Counted from the stretch's first letter, positions 42,317 to 51,799 are shown. The stretch: DNA of 64,000 nucleotides from Corynebacterium testudinoris (GCF_001021045.1 NZ_CP011545.1:1984001-2048000), one strand, 5' to 3'. Program-made: numbers and translations. Notes: generated from the letters alone by a model not told the origin.

Positions 42317-43924
42317 ATGACCACCGAAGACCGCACCCACGGCGGAACCGTCAATCCCGGCGCCGACGCCGAGGCCAACCATCAAAAAAACTTTGCCACC
42401 CGTCCCATGACGGGAGATGAGTACATCGAGTCGCTTCGCGACGGCCGCGAAGTCTGGCTGCACGGCGATCGCGTCAACGATGTCACGGAACACCCCGCGT
42501 TCCGCAACTCCATCCGCATGGTCGCTCGCCTCTACGACGCCATGCACACCGGCCCCAACGTGGATGTTCTCACCACCCCCACCGACACCGGCAATGGCGG
42601 CGTGACCATGCCCTTCTTCAAGGCACCCACCTCACCAGAAGACCTGCTCAAAGAACGCGATGCCATCGCCGCCTGGGCCCGGATGACCTACGGCTGGATG
42701 GGCCGCAGCCCCGACTACAAGGCCTCCTTCCTGGGCACATTGCACGCCAACCAGGAGCTCTACCAGCCCTTCGGCGCGAACGCGGAGCGCTGGTACCGCG
42801 AGTCCCAGGAGAAGGTTCTCTACTGGAACCACGCCATCATCAACCCGCCCGTTGACCGCCAGCTCCCACCGGACGAGGTCGGCGATGTGTACATGAAGGT
42901 AGAAAAGGAAACCGACGCCGGGCTCATCGTCTCTGGCGCGAAGGTCGTGGCCACCGGCTCCGCCATCACCAACTACAACTTCATCGCGCACTACGGCCTG
43001 CCGATCAAGAAGAAGCAATTCGCCCTCATCTGCACAGTTCCGATGGACGCCCCCGGAATCAAGCTCATCTCCCGAGCCTCCTACGCCCAAAACGCGGCAG
43101 TCACGGGCACGCCCTTCGACTACCCGCTGTCCTCCCGTATGGATGAAAACGACGCGATCTTCATCTTTGACAAGGTGCTCGTGCCCTGGGAGAACGTCTT
43201 CATGTACGGCGACGTGGATAAGATCAACTCCTTCTTCCCCCAGTCCGGCTTCCTCCCCCGCTTCACCTTCCAGGGGTGCACCCGCCTGGCGGTCAAGCTC
43301 GACTTCATCGCCGGCCTGCTCATGAAGGCACTTGATGCCACCGGCTCCGGCGGCTTCCGCGGAGTCGAGGCCCGCGTCGGCGAAGTCATCGGCTGGCGCA
43401 ACCTCTTCTGGTCACTCACCGAGTCCATGGCCCGCGACCCAGAAGAATGGGTCGACGGCACGTACTTGCCCAAGCTCGAGTACGGACTGACCTACCGCAT
43501 GTTCATGATGCAGGGCTACCCCCGCATCAAGGAGATCATCGAGCAGGATGTCGCCTCCGGCCTCATCTACCTGCCCAGCTCCTCGGTCGACTTCCAGAAC
43601 CCCGAAATTCGCCCCTACCTGGACAAGTACGTTCGCGGCTCCAACGGCATCAGCGCCGTAGAGCGAGTCAAGGTCATGAAGGCCCTGTGGGATTCCATTG
43701 GCTCCGAGTTCGGTGGGCGCCACGAACTCTACGAGCGCAACTACTCCGGCAACCACGAAAACGTGAAGCGCGAGCTGCTGCTCTCCGCGAACCAGCGCGG
43801 TGACTCAGCGAAAATGCGAGGCCTGGCCGAGCAGTTCATGTCCGAATACGACCTCGACGGCTGGACCGTACCCGACATGATTTCCGGGGCCGATGTCTAT
43901 GCCTACGGAAAGGGCAAACGCTAA
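42317..43924 (+). CDS. hpaB: 4-hydroxyphenylacetate 3-monooxygenase-type oxygenase
   Basis: The 535-residue FADH2-dependent monooxygenase of the HpaB/TftD/PheA acyl-CoA-dehydrogenase-like fold adds an ortho hydroxyl to a phenol. Patterns include [58 protein letters not shown] and the C-terminal AYGKGKR. It is paired with hpaC and an AraC regulator but no ring-cleavage genes are near, so the actual substrate (4-hydroxyphenylacetate, phenol, or a substituted phenol) is open. It ends 24 bp before the convergent lepA. Confidence 0.9.
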   Translation: MTTEDRTHGGTVNPGADAEANHQKNFATRPMTGDEYIESLRDGREVWLHGDRVNDVTEHPAFRNSIRMVARLYDAMHTGPNVDVLTTPTDTGNGGVTMPFFKAPTSPEDLLKERDAIAAWARMTYGWMGRSPDYKASFLGTLHANQELYQPFGANAERWYRESQEKVLYWNHAIINPPVDRQLPPDEVGDVYMKVEKETDAGLIVSGAKVVATGSAITNYNFIAHYGLPIKKKQFALICTVPMDAPGIKLISRASYAQNAAVTGTPFDYPLSSRMDENDAIFIFDKVLVPWENVFMYGDVDKINSFFPQSGFLPRFTFQGCTRLAVKLDFIAGLLMKALDATGSGGFRGVEARVGEVIGWRNLFWSLTESMARDPEEWVDGTYLPKLEYGLTYRMFMMQGYPRIKEIIEQDVASGLIYLPSSSVDFQNPEIRPYLDKYVRGSNGISAVERVKVMKALWDSIGSEFGGRHELYERNYSGNHENVKRELLLSANQRGDSAKMRGLAEQFMSEYDLDGWTVPDMISGADVYAYGKGKR

Positions 43925-43948
43925 GCCTCGCGGGCGCGAACAAGCAGC

Positions 43949-45796
43949 CTAGTTGCCGTCCGTCGACAGGGCGGCAACGAAGGCTTCCTGGGGAACGGAG
44001 ACCGAGCCGATGTTCTTCATGCGCTTCTTACCGGCCTTCTGCTTCTCCAGGAGCTTGCGCTTGCGAGAAATATCGCCGCCGTAGCACTTGGCCAGGACGT
44101 CCTTGCGCAGCGCGCGGATATTCTCACGAGCAATGACCTTGGAACCGATCGCCGCCTGCACGGGAACCTCAAACTGCTGGCGCGGGATGAGCTCCTTGAG
44201 CTTGACGGTCATCTTATTGCCGTACCACTGCGCATTATCGCGGTGCACGATCGCCGAGAACGCATCCACCGGCTCACCCTGCAGGAGAATATCCACCTTG
44301 ACCAGGTCGGCGGTCTGCTCACCGGACTCCTCATAGTTGAGGGAGGCGTAGCCCTTGGTGCGGGACTTGAGCATGTCGAAGAAATCGAAGATGATCTCAC
44401 CCAGCGGCATGTGATAGCGCAGCTCAACCCGGTCTTCGGAGAGATAATCCATGTTCTTCATCTCGCCGCGCTTGGACTGGCACAGCTCCATCGTGGTGCC
44501 CACGAACTCGCTGGGCACGATGATGGTGACATTCACCGTCGGCTCATAGACCTCCTGCAACTTGCCGCCCGGCCAATCCGAAGGGTTGTGCACGCGGTGC
44601 TCGGTGCCGTCCTCGGCGATGACCCGGTAGTCCACGGACGGCGAAGTAGAGATGAGGTCGAGGTCGAACTCGCGCTCCAAACGGTCGCGGGTGATCTCCA
44701 TGTGCAGCAGCCCGAGGAAGCCACAACGGAAACCGAAGCCCAATGCCACAGATGTCTCCGGCTCCCACGTCAACGACGCATCATTGAGCTGGAGCTTTTC
44801 CAAAGCCTCGCGCAGAGCCGGGAAATCGGACTGGGAGATCGGGAACAGGCCTGAATACACCATCGGCTTTGGCTCGGCGTAGCCCTGCAGGGCCACCGTC
44901 GCACCCTTCTCCGCCCAGGTCACCGTATCACCGACCTTGGACTGACGAACATCCTTCACACCGGTAATGAGGTAGCCGACCTCGCCCGGACCCACGCCAT
45001 CACACTTCTTCGGGGTGGGAGAGACGATGCCGATCTCCAGCAGCTCATGCACCGCGCTCGACGACATCATCTTGATGCGTTGGCGCGGCTTGAGAGTCCC
45101 GTCCATCATGCGGATGTAGGTGACCACGCCCCGGTACGTGTCATAGACAGAATCAAAAATCATCGCGCGGGCCGGAGCCTCCGGCCCGAACTCACTGCTG
45201 GGAGCAGGGATGAGCTCACACACCTTGTCCAACAGCTCCGGCACGCCCTGGCCGGTCTTGCCCGACACACGCAGAACATCCTCCGGCTCGCAGCCAATAA
45301 TGTTCGCCACCTCAAGGGCGTACTTATCCGGATCTGCGGCCGGCAGATCAATCTTGTTGAGGACCGGGATGATTTCCAAGTCCTTGTCCATCGCCATATA
45401 CAAGTTGGCGAGGGTTTGTGCTTCGATGCCCTGCGCGGCGTCAACAAGCAAAATGGCACCCTCACACGCCTCGAGCGCGCGAGAAACCTCGTAGGTAAAG
45501 TCCACGTGGCCAGGCGTATCAATCATTTGCATGACGATTTCCTGGCCCTCCAGCGGACCAGACCGCGGAACCCACGGCAAACGCACATTCTGAGCCTTGA
45601 TGGTGATGCCCCGCTCGCGCTCAATATCCATGTTGTCCAGATACTGATCCCGCATGTCACGCGCATCAACGACATCAGAAAGCTGCAGGATACGGTCAGC
45701 GAGCGTCGACTTGCCGTGGTCGATGTGCGCGATGATGCAGAAGTTCCGAATCCGTGCCGGATCGGTGAACGTCTGCTCTGCAAATTTCCTGGTCAA
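43949..45796 (-). CDS. lepA: elongation factor 4 (back-translocating GTPase)
   Basis: The 615-residue translational GTPase acts on stalled ribosomes. It has the G1 motif AHIDHGKST (near 25-33), G3 DTPGHVDF, G4 NKID, domain II, EF-G-like domains III and V, and the LepA-specific C-terminal domain ending in [20 protein letters not shown]. The start is TTG 45796 with AAGGA 5 nt upstream. A minus-strand -10 TATAGT at 45850-45855 is the likely promoter, so lepA has a leader of about 50 nt. Confidence 0.97.
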   Translation of the reverse strand: MTRKFAEQTFTDPARIRNFCIIAHIDHGKSTLADRILQLSDVVDARDMRDQYLDNMDIERERGITIKAQNVRLPWVPRSGPLEGQEIVMQMIDTPGHVDFTYEVSRALEACEGAILLVDAAQGIEAQTLANLYMAMDKDLEIIPVLNKIDLPAADPDKYALEVANIIGCEPEDVLRVSGKTGQGVPELLDKVCELIPAPSSEFGPEAPARAMIFDSVYDTYRGVVTYIRMMDGTLKPRQRIKMMSSSAVHELLEIGIVSPTPKKCDGVGPGEVGYLITGVKDVRQSKVGDTVTWAEKGATVALQGYAEPKPMVYSGLFPISQSDFPALREALEKLQLNDASLTWEPETSVALGFGFRCGFLGLLHMEITRDRLEREFDLDLISTSPSVDYRVIAEDGTEHRVHNPSDWPGGKLQEVYEPTVNVTIIVPSEFVGTTMELCQSKRGEMKNMDYLSEDRVELRYHMPLGEIIFDFFDMLKSRTKGYASLNYEESGEQTADLVKVDILLQGEPVDAFSAIVHRDNAQWYGNKMTVKLKELIPRQQFEVPVQAAIGSKVIARENIRALRKDVLAKCYGGDISRKRKLLEKQKAGKKRMKNIGSVSVPQEAFVAALSTDGN

Positions 45797-45849
45797 CTGA
45801 ATCCTTATCCGTGATCACATTGCGGTCCGCGGGGCGCCCCTGGCCTCGA

Positions 45850-45855
45850 ACTATA
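45850..45855 (-). promoter_or_regulatory. -10 element TATAGT of lepA
   Basis: TATAGT on the minus strand, 54 nt upstream of the lepA TTG. The -35 is not clear. Confidence 0.4.
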
Positions 45856-45984
45856 CCTGCCCGGCTGGCATAACCTCACCAGCCTAGTGCCTCACGGGTG
45901 TGGAATCCACGCGGCTACCAGTCCCGGCGCCCCTCCAGGCCCCTGGCCGGAACAACTGTGACGCGTTAAACTGGATAACCATTA

Positions 45985-46608
45985 ATGATCCACCAGTTTT
46001 TCAGGACGGCCCCCCTCATGAATGACGCGGTCAGCGGCACCCCCGCCACGCAGGATGAAACCCCCAAGAGGTTCTCTGGCCTGCGTGACCGTCTCCGCCT
46101 CATGCTTACCGGTTCCACCTCCAGCCCCCTCGAAGCAGGCCTCGCGCGCATCAATGATCGCCTCGGCCTGCAAACCGACAATCAATCCGAGGCCGTGCGC
46201 GCCACCGCGGCCCGCATCCGCGTCGAAGCCACCGACCGCATCACCCGCAATATTTACTACGCCCCCGACATGGACGGGCAGGCCGAGCCGGGCGAAGTGG
46301 TGTGGGTGTGGGCACCATCCGACGGCCCGGACAATCCGCCCCGCGAACGCGCCATGCTAGTGATCAGCCGCGACCGACACGTCATCCTCGGGCTGCTCAT
46401 TTCCCCCAACCCAGAGCACGATCGCGAAGAATCCTGGATCGACATCGGCGCCGGTGAGTGGGACTCCTCAGGCCGACAGTGTTGGGTGCGCCTCGACCGA
46501 GTGCTGGAGGTCTCCGAGTTGGGCATCCGCCGCCAAGGTGCGCTGTTCCCGCCGCGCCGTTTCGAGCGCATAGCCAATCGCCTGCGCACGCACTATCACT
46601 GGGGATAG
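45985..46608 (+). CDS. PemK/MazF-like domain protein without a visible antitoxin
   Basis: The 207-residue protein has a basic N-terminal region (about 1-85) and a C-terminal PemK-like barrel: GEVVWVWAPSDGPDNPPRERAMLVISRD, VILGLLISP, and WVRLDRVLEVSELGIRRQGALFPPRRFERIANRL. The order matches MazF-like toxins, but no small antitoxin gene precedes or follows it. Conservation of such a gene between lepA and rpsT in corynebacteria (as I recall) suggests a housekeeping role. Start 45985 is uncertain; ATG 46018 (MNDAVSG) is the alternative. Confidence 0.75.
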   Translation: MIHQFFRTAPLMNDAVSGTPATQDETPKRFSGLRDRLRLMLTGSTSSPLEAGLARINDRLGLQTDNQSEAVRATAARIRVEATDRITRNIYYAPDMDGQAEPGEVVWVWAPSDGPDNPPRERAMLVISRDRHVILGLLISPNPEHDREESWIDIGAGEWDSSGRQCWVRLDRVLEVSELGIRRQGALFPPRRFERIANRLRTHYHWG

Positions 46609-46818
46609 ATCGGGAGATACAGCCTCAGGCTAGTTGGCCAATCTTTTGGCCTAGCTCCTCCCACCCTGCTAGTCTTCTTCTGTTATTCACTTCCGGGCGC
46701 TCCGGTCGGGACGGGCAGGACCTTGGGTCCGTTCACATCACAGCATCGGCGCAATCACCTTCCACCCCGGTTGGTGGGTTACTGACACCGAAATCTTCGA
46801 TCCCAAGAGGTATACATC

Positions 46819-47085
46819 ATGGCAAACATCAAGTCCCAGCAGAAGCGCGTCCTCACCAACGAGAAGCGTCGCGTCCGCAACCAGGCTGTCCGCTCCGCCG
46901 TCCGCACCGAGATCCGCAAGTTCCGCGAGACCGTTGAGGCCGGCGACAAGGCAGCTGCCGAGACTCAGCTCCGCGTTGCTTCCCGCACCCTGGACAAGGC
47001 TGTGACCAAGGGCGTGTTCCACCGCAACAACGCCGCCAACAAGAAGTCCAGCATGGCTCTGGCCTTCAACAAGATGGGTGAGTAA
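46819..47085 (+). CDS. rpsT: 30S ribosomal protein S20
   Basis: The 88-residue, strongly basic protein [22 protein letters not shown]... is S20, a primary binder of 16S rRNA in the body of the 30S subunit. Length and sequence are typical. It is a single-gene unit: 210 bp of leader region upstream (with a small CCACC/GGTGG hairpin at 46762-46777, possibly regulatory) and a strong terminator 22 nt downstream. Confidence 0.98.
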   Translation: MANIKSQQKRVLTNEKRRVRNQAVRSAVRTEIRKFRETVEAGDKAAAETQLRVASRTLDKAVTKGVFHRNNAANKKSSMALAFNKMGE

Positions 47086-47107
47086 TCTCCCCTCTTCACG
47101 GCCGTAA

Positions 47108-47144
47108 CCCCCGACCTTGATGTTTCTAACATCGAGGCCGGGGG
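47108..47144 (+). terminator. rpsT terminator hairpin
   Basis: CCCCCG at 47108-47113 pairs with CGGGGG at 47139-47144, and the stem continues inward to a TTTCTAA loop with one mismatch and one G-U pair. It is followed by ATTATC. Confidence 0.85.
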
Positions 47145-47212
47145 ATTATCCGTTCTGGGGCAGAGGGGTGCTGGTTCCACGTGTCCCTTCCTGCCCGCTG
47201 AGCTGACGAAAC

Positions 47213-47278
47213 CCGCACTTCCTAACAACTTGCCATGCTTGAGAGGGGAATCGACCCCGGAGTTGTTAGGAAGTGCGG
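47213..47278. repeat. 18-bp perfect inverted repeat with nested hairpin
   Basis: CCGCACTTCCTAACAACT (47213-47230) is matched exactly at 47261-47278. The 30-nt spacer holds a nested GGGG/CCCC hairpin (47245-47258). AAAC precedes and TTTTT follows, so it could terminate in both directions for the convergent rpsT and LysE-type genes, although rpsT already has its own terminator. Confidence 0.65.
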
Positions 47279-47459
47279 TTTTTGGGTTCCTCTCGCCCAC
47301 CCCGCGCGAACAGCGCCCATGAGGTCAAGGGACACGATGGGCTGGATCTTGCCCCAGGTCCTGCCCGACACCTGGGTGTCTACCATTGGTTCCGCTCAAG
47401 TGGAGACTTAAGGATGGATCTCCAACCCTGTTTTCCCTTAACCCGGGATTTCTGTGTGC

Positions 47460-48128
47460 CTACAACCCGCTCGGTTCCGCCACTGAGAACAGATCCTGCG
47501 CACCGTTGATGATGAGCACCGCGCCGGCAATGAGGAAAAACACGCCCGCGAGGATGTCGATCCACGGCCCCGAGCTCAGCAGTTTGCGGCGCATAGCGTT
47601 GGTGGATACCAGCAGCGCCATCGCCAGCTGCAGCAGGAACGATGACACTGACAGCGCGACGACCACCATGATGGACACGCCCAGCGTCGGAGAGGGTGGC
47701 AACAGCGGGGCGATCATCGCGGACAGGAACAGCACGATCTTGGGGTTGGAGAGGTTCGTGCTCAGACCCAGCCAGAATGCCTGCCGCAGCCTTCCCAGAC
47801 GAGCTGCTGCTTCGTGCAGATCTGTCGGCGGGTTCTTCCGGTCCGCGAGTCCGCCTAGGAGCATGCCGCGCCCCATCCACATCAGCCACGCACCGCCCAC
47901 TACTTGGACTGCGCCGAGGATGGCTGGGAAAGCGTTGAGCAAAGCAGCTGCTCCGAGCACCGTGAGGGTGCACCAGAAGATGACACCCACTTGGACGCCG
48001 AAGGTGGCGGCCAATGCGTGTCGACGCGAGCGCGTGGCCAGGCGGGTGATGAGCAGGATGTCCGGTCCCGGCGAGGCGGCACCGACGAGGTTGAGTGCTA
48101 CGAGCGCCCCCAGTTGGGCCGGGGTCAC
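47460..48128 (-). CDS. LysE/RhtB-family amino acid exporter
   Basis: The 222-residue membrane protein has six helices and the LysE/RhtB signature AASPGPDILLITRLATRSRRHAL near residues 17-39, plus NLSNPKIVLFLSAMIAPLL. It exports an amino acid or related small molecule; which one is unknown. The GTG start overlaps by 4 bp the stop of the ankyrin-repeat gene, so the pair is translated together. Confidence 0.88.
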   Translation of the reverse strand: MTPAQLGALVALNLVGAASPGPDILLITRLATRSRRHALAATFGVQVGVIFWCTLTVLGAAALLNAFPAILGAVQVVGGAWLMWMGRGMLLGGLADRKNPPTDLHEAAARLGRLRQAFWLGLSTNLSNPKIVLFLSAMIAPLLPPSPTLGVSIMVVVALSVSSFLLQLAMALLVSTNAMRRKLLSSGPWIDILAGVFFLIAGAVLIINGAQDLFSVAEPSGL

Positions 48129-48514
48129 TCCCCCACGCCGAGGCGCTTGAGCGTGTCTGTCATCTCAAACATTTGTGCCGTCTGCACGGCAGTTGGCTGC
48201 CCGGCGTGCGGGTCGGCGCCCGCGGCCACCAAAGCATCCACGACGTCGTCGTACTTCTTAAACACGGCACCGGACAGCGGAGTCTGTCCCCGGCCATTGA
48301 GCTTATCGACGTCCGCCCCCTTCCCCACCAGTCCAGTTACCAGGTCCGCGTGCCCGTGGTAGGCGGCAAACATCAGCAGGCTGTTGCCATCCTCGTTAGA
48401 AAGATCCGCGTCTACGCCCTGATCAACGTAGTCGAGGAGGGTGATATCGCCGTTGCGGGCCATATCGAATAGGCGAGTGGCGAACTCGCGGACATCGTCT
48501 GGAATGCTGGTCAT
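48125..48514 (-). CDS. small ankyrin-repeat protein
   Basis: The 129-residue cytoplasmic protein contains two to three ankyrin repeats (DGNSLLMFAAYHGHADLVTGLVGKGADV and GQTPLSGAVFKKYDDVVDALVAAGADP), a fold for protein binding. ATG 48514 is chosen over an upstream TTG because a -10 TAGTAT ends 8 nt before it, so the mRNA is probably leaderless. The holA stop codon starts that hexamer. It is coupled to the LysE-type exporter gene. Partner unknown. Confidence 0.88.
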   Translation of the reverse strand: MTSIPDDVREFATRLFDMARNGDITLLDYVDQGVDADLSNEDGNSLLMFAAYHGHADLVTGLVGKGADVDKLNGRGQTPLSGAVFKKYDDVVDALVAAGADPHAGQPTAVQTAQMFEMTDTLKRLGVGE

Positions 48515-48522
48515 GGTTTCCA

Positions 48523-48528
48523 ATACTA
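48523..48528 (-). promoter_or_regulatory. -10 element TAGTAT of the ankyrin gene
   Basis: TAGTAT on the minus strand ends 8 nt before ATG 48514 and begins with the TAG stop of holA. Confidence 0.5.
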
Positions 48529-49488
48529 TCGCCCTAGTTCCGCGACCCTCCGCACCGCGTTCTCGATAGCGAAACTGGGGTCGCCGCCTTGGCCTTTGAC
48601 CTCCGCATCAAGCTCCGCCATGAGGATGACTGCTTCCGAGACCGCCTCCCCCGACCATCGCCTGGCAACCTTGGCGGTCTTCTCCACGACGAACGGGTGC
48701 ATGCCCAACGAGCCTGCCAATGAGCGATAGTCATTCGTCCTCGTCGAGTACAGGCGAGCAATCGCGCCCACCTTGCTGCTCAACGCCGCCGCTAGTGCCA
48801 CCGGGTGCAACCCCAGCTGCAATGCCCGCCGGGTGCTGGCCACCGCCCGCGCCTCCTGCCCACTGACCGCCAGATCAGCGATATCGAAACCAGAGACCTC
48901 GGCCACGCCCTCGTAGTATGCCCGCACCGCCGCGATGGTGACATCCCCATCGGTATCCGACACTAGCTGCGACACCGCCGACGCCAGCTCCCGCAGGTCC
49001 GAGCCCACGCCCTCCAGCACCGCGTGCACCACATCCGGGGTGGGGCGGATGCCATGATTGCGGAACTCGTTGGTTACCCACGCCTGCCGATCCCGAGGCT
49101 TCAGCGGATTGACCTCATGCACCTCGGCGAGCTTCTTAAAGGAGGCCACCATCGACTTATTCCGCCCACCTCCAGAGTGCTCGATGACGAGGTGGATGCC
49201 CGGCGCCACGTCCTTGCACGCGCTGAGCAAAATCTCCGCCGGCTCCTTACCCGCCAGCTCCGTCTTCGTGATCACCACTGCCCGGTCCTCGCCAAACAGG
49301 GACGGGCTCGTGACCTCGATGATCTCCGGGACTGTCACTTCTGAAGCGCGCAGCATCGTTGTCTCCAGCTCCGCCCCCTCCGGCAGGCTGGCACGAATCT
49401 GCTCGATGATGGTGCGACGAGCGCGTTCGGCGAGGAAGTCATCCTCGCCGAGAATGAGGAAAACATCAGCCACGGACATGCTGTCCAT
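48526..49488 (-). CDS. holA: DNA polymerase III subunit delta
   Basis: The 320-residue clamp-loader subunit (HolA) opens the sliding clamp. The N-terminus FLILGEDDFLAERARRTIIEQI and the three-domain pattern with ALRRALQLGLHPVALAAALSSKV-like helices in the collar domain match. The start may be ATG 49488 (MDSMSV) or the internal ATG three codons later. It lies 17 bp downstream of comEC on the same strand, an arrangement common in actinobacteria. Confidence 0.92.
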   Translation of the reverse strand: MDSMSVADVFLILGEDDFLAERARRTIIEQIRASLPEGAELETTMLRASEVTVPEIIEVTSPSLFGEDRAVVITKTELAGKEPAEILLSACKDVAPGIHLVIEHSGGGRNKSMVASFKKLAEVHEVNPLKPRDRQAWVTNEFRNHGIRPTPDVVHAVLEGVGSDLRELASAVSQLVSDTDGDVTIAAVRAYYEGVAEVSGFDIADLAVSGQEARAVASTRRALQLGLHPVALAAALSSKVGAIARLYSTRTNDYRSLAGSLGMHPFVVEKTAKVARRWSGEAVSEAVILMAELDAEVKGQGGDPSFAIENAVRRVAELGR

Positions 49489-49505
49489 GGTGCCACAACC
49501 GCGGC

Positions 49506-51146
49506 CTAGAATCGGCCGTCAGCTGCATGCTGGGAGCCATCCACATGAAGGCTCACCGGGCCGTCACGGTGCGGGAACAACACGGGTATCCCTTCGCGAG
49601 TAACCGTCGGCCGGGTCGCTGGCTTCCCTTCGCCGTCCTTCACGACGATCGCTTGGGTACCAGCCGGAGCGGTGCCGATCTGCTCGACGGTGTCCACCAC
49701 GTGGACCTCCAAGTGGTCCCACTCTACTGTCGGCGGGAGCTGCGGAGACTGCGCGAAGTAGCCAAACACCACCATTAGTGCTGCCAGTGTCTTGAGGGGA
49801 TGACCAGCAATAACCCCGGCCAGCACCCACCCATAGCCAAGCAGCACCCACGCTGGGGAGGCCGGAACAATCGCGTTCGGTAGTTGCGCGCACCACTGCG
49901 CGACGGTGTGAATCCACCACGTCAAAGGTTCGATGAGGTGAAGAACCGGGAACTCAAGGCCCCCGGGGAGCTGAGCTAGCCCGACGGCCATGAGCCCGAT
50001 GATGGTCACGGGTGGGACGACCGCGGCGACTAAAACATTGGCGAGAACGGAGACGAGCGAGACCTCGCCAGCCATCAGGGCAATGATGGGCATGGTCACC
50101 ACGTCGGCCGCCACGGCCACCGCCACGGCCCGCACGAGAATGTCCGGGGCACGGGTCCGCGCGAGCGGCCGGTAGATGAGGGGGAAGAGGGCGACGATCC
50201 CCGCCGTCGCCGCGACGGAGAGCGCAAAGCCGTACGTCACCGCCAGGTCGGGGTTCCACATCAGCAAGCCGATGATGGCCACACTGAGACCGTGGATCGG
50301 TTCCATTCGGGAAGATCCAAGCACGGCTAGGAGCCCCACTAACCCGGTGACCGAAGCTCGCAACACACTGGGCTCGGTACCCACCAGCCCAACGAAGCCA
50401 GCCAGCGCCACTAATGCCGCAGCTACCTGAACGCGGGGCCCCAACGTCAGCGCGCGGCAGAGTAGGACAGCGGCGGTGGTCACGATGGCCACGTTGGCTC
50501 CCGAAACCGCCGATAGGTGGCTCAGCCCGGTCTCGATGTAGAGCTGTCGCTCCTGCGCGTCCTGCCCCGAGGTATCGCCGAGCACCATGCCGGGGATGAG
50601 TCCCTGGGAGGACTCCCCCACTGCGTTCATTACAGCCGCGTGGAAGGTCTCACGCACTCTGCCCGCGATGGCCGACATGCCTTCCGGGGATCCGATCACC
50701 GTAACTTCTCCGCGGGCTACATGCGCGCCGACCCCGGGTCGTCGGCTCTCTCCGAGGGTGAGCTCACCCGCGAGCAGCGCACCAGTGACTACTCCTGGGG
50801 GAAGTTCGTCCACGAACACGGGCAGCTCAGCCGGATAGCCCGGGACATCGAGGCGAATGAGATACCTACCTCCGTCCACCTCTACGGGTGAAGAGCTGAC
50901 CGTCCCCACCAGGTGTTGTCCAGGTTCCCAGCGGTGGGCCTGCCACCGGCGAAGTGAGGTGATGCCTCCGGCGAGCACGCCCAGAGCTCCCGCCAGAATC
51001 GCCTGACCTGCTTGCCGCAGCGCCACGGCTCCGAAGGCCACCACGCCGAGCCCCACGGTCACCCACCCAGGGTGGACCCCCAGGAGTAAGGCGAGCACGA
51101 CCGCCCACACGACCACGGCGGCGGGGACGAGGCGGAGTTCGCTCAC
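49506..51146 (-). CDS. comEC: ComEC/Rec2 DNA-uptake channel, no beta-lactamase-like domain
   Basis: The 546-residue polytopic membrane protein has an N-terminal DUF4131-like part and the competence domain (GLIPGMVLGDTSG near residue 185, SHLSAVSGANVAIVTTAAVLL, then many helices to about 470). It moves single-stranded DNA across the membrane in transformable bacteria. The C-terminal metallo-beta-lactamase domain of long ComEC proteins is absent; only about 80 residues follow the last helix. It overlaps comEA by 4 bp. Confidence 0.9.
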   Translation of the reverse strand: MSELRLVPAAVVVWAVVLALLLGVHPGWVTVGLGVVAFGAVALRQAGQAILAGALGVLAGGITSLRRWQAHRWEPGQHLVGTVSSSPVEVDGGRYLIRLDVPGYPAELPVFVDELPPGVVTGALLAGELTLGESRRPGVGAHVARGEVTVIGSPEGMSAIAGRVRETFHAAVMNAVGESSQGLIPGMVLGDTSGQDAQERQLYIETGLSHLSAVSGANVAIVTTAAVLLCRALTLGPRVQVAAALVALAGFVGLVGTEPSVLRASVTGLVGLLAVLGSSRMEPIHGLSVAIIGLLMWNPDLAVTYGFALSVAATAGIVALFPLIYRPLARTRAPDILVRAVAVAVAADVVTMPIIALMAGEVSLVSVLANVLVAAVVPPVTIIGLMAVGLAQLPGGLEFPVLHLIEPLTWWIHTVAQWCAQLPNAIVPASPAWVLLGYGWVLAGVIAGHPLKTLAALMVVFGYFAQSPQLPPTVEWDHLEVHVVDTVEQIGTAPAGTQAIVVKDGEGKPATRPTVTREGIPVLFPHRDGPVSLHVDGSQHAADGRF

Positions 51147-51793
51147 AAAGTGACCTGGTCTTTGAGGGCTTCGAACTTGGCGGGGCCGATGCCTTTGACC
51201 TCGAGAAGCTCTTCCACCGCACCGAATCCTCCGCGCGATTCGCGGTGGGAGATGATTGCCGCCGCAGTCGCCGCCCCGACTCCGGGGAGGGAGGTGAGTT
51301 CGGAGGCAGAGGCGGAGTTCAGTGATACCCCACCGCCACCCTCACCAGGTAGGGCCGCGGCCGGCTCGCCGACCTTGGGCACGACGATCTGTTGGCCGTC
51401 TGTGAGCCGCTGCGCGCGGTTGAGTGAGAAGGTGTCGGCGTCGGGTCCGGGGACGGCGGCGAGGAGGGCGTCGTCGATACGCGCACCCGGTGGCAACGTC
51501 ACCAGTCCGGGTTCGGTGACTTCGCCCACCACGGAGACCACCAGTTCTGTGTCAGCGGAACTGGTAGATGCTGATGGTCCGATCGCCGGCAGGTCGATGG
51601 CGGAGACCGGTTCGGGTTCGCGCAGGGTGTGGAACAGCACCCATCCGCCGACGAGGACCACGACGACGGCGGCAGCGATAGCTGCCTGCCGCAGTGACAA
51701 TGACAGACGAGGGCGGGGATAGACGACGTCGAGAAGCTCTTCTTCGCCGGTCGGGCGGGTGAGGTCTTTGAGGCGGTCCACGGTGGAGCTCAT
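51143..51793 (-). CDS. comEA: ComEA DNA receptor
   Basis: The 216-residue protein has a cytoplasmic N-terminus, one membrane helix (about 33-53), an SLBB-like region (about 80-140, ELVVSVVGEVTEPGLVTLPPGARIDDAL) and a C-terminal helix-hairpin-helix domain (SLNSASASELTSLPGVGAATAAAII...LEVKGIGPAKFEALKDQV) that binds DNA outside the cell. It is coupled to comEC by a 4-bp overlap. A -10 TAGCTT ends 6 nt before the ATG, so a leaderless start is predicted. Confidence 0.93.
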   Translation of the reverse strand: MSSTVDRLKDLTRPTGEEELLDVVYPRPRLSLSLRQAAIAAAVVVVLVGGWVLFHTLREPEPVSAIDLPAIGPSASTSSADTELVVSVVGEVTEPGLVTLPPGARIDDALLAAVPGPDADTFSLNRAQRLTDGQQIVVPKVGEPAAALPGEGGGGVSLNSASASELTSLPGVGAATAAAIISHRESRGGFGAVEELLEVKGIGPAKFEALKDQVTL

Positions 51794-51799
51794 GCCCTC

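Larger units (their letters stand above)
47086..47459. other. 374-bp intergenic region after rpsT
   Basis: It contains the rpsT terminator (47108-47144) and an 18-bp inverted repeat (47213-47278). The remaining about 180 bp up to the stop of the convergent LysE-type gene have no coding character or clear signal that I can see. The stretch 47330-47459 has mixed composition and may be decayed sequence. Confidence 0.5.

Noticed and set aside
47271..47279. AAGTGCGGT, identical to the Haemophilus uptake-signal core
   Set aside because: One copy only, part of an 18-bp inverted repeat; the other arm gives AAGTGCGGG. Coincidence in an unrelated phylum.
47330..47459. Possible insertion-sequence remnant downstream of the LysE-type gene
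   Set aside because: No transposase fragment, terminal repeat or target duplication could be identified by eye.
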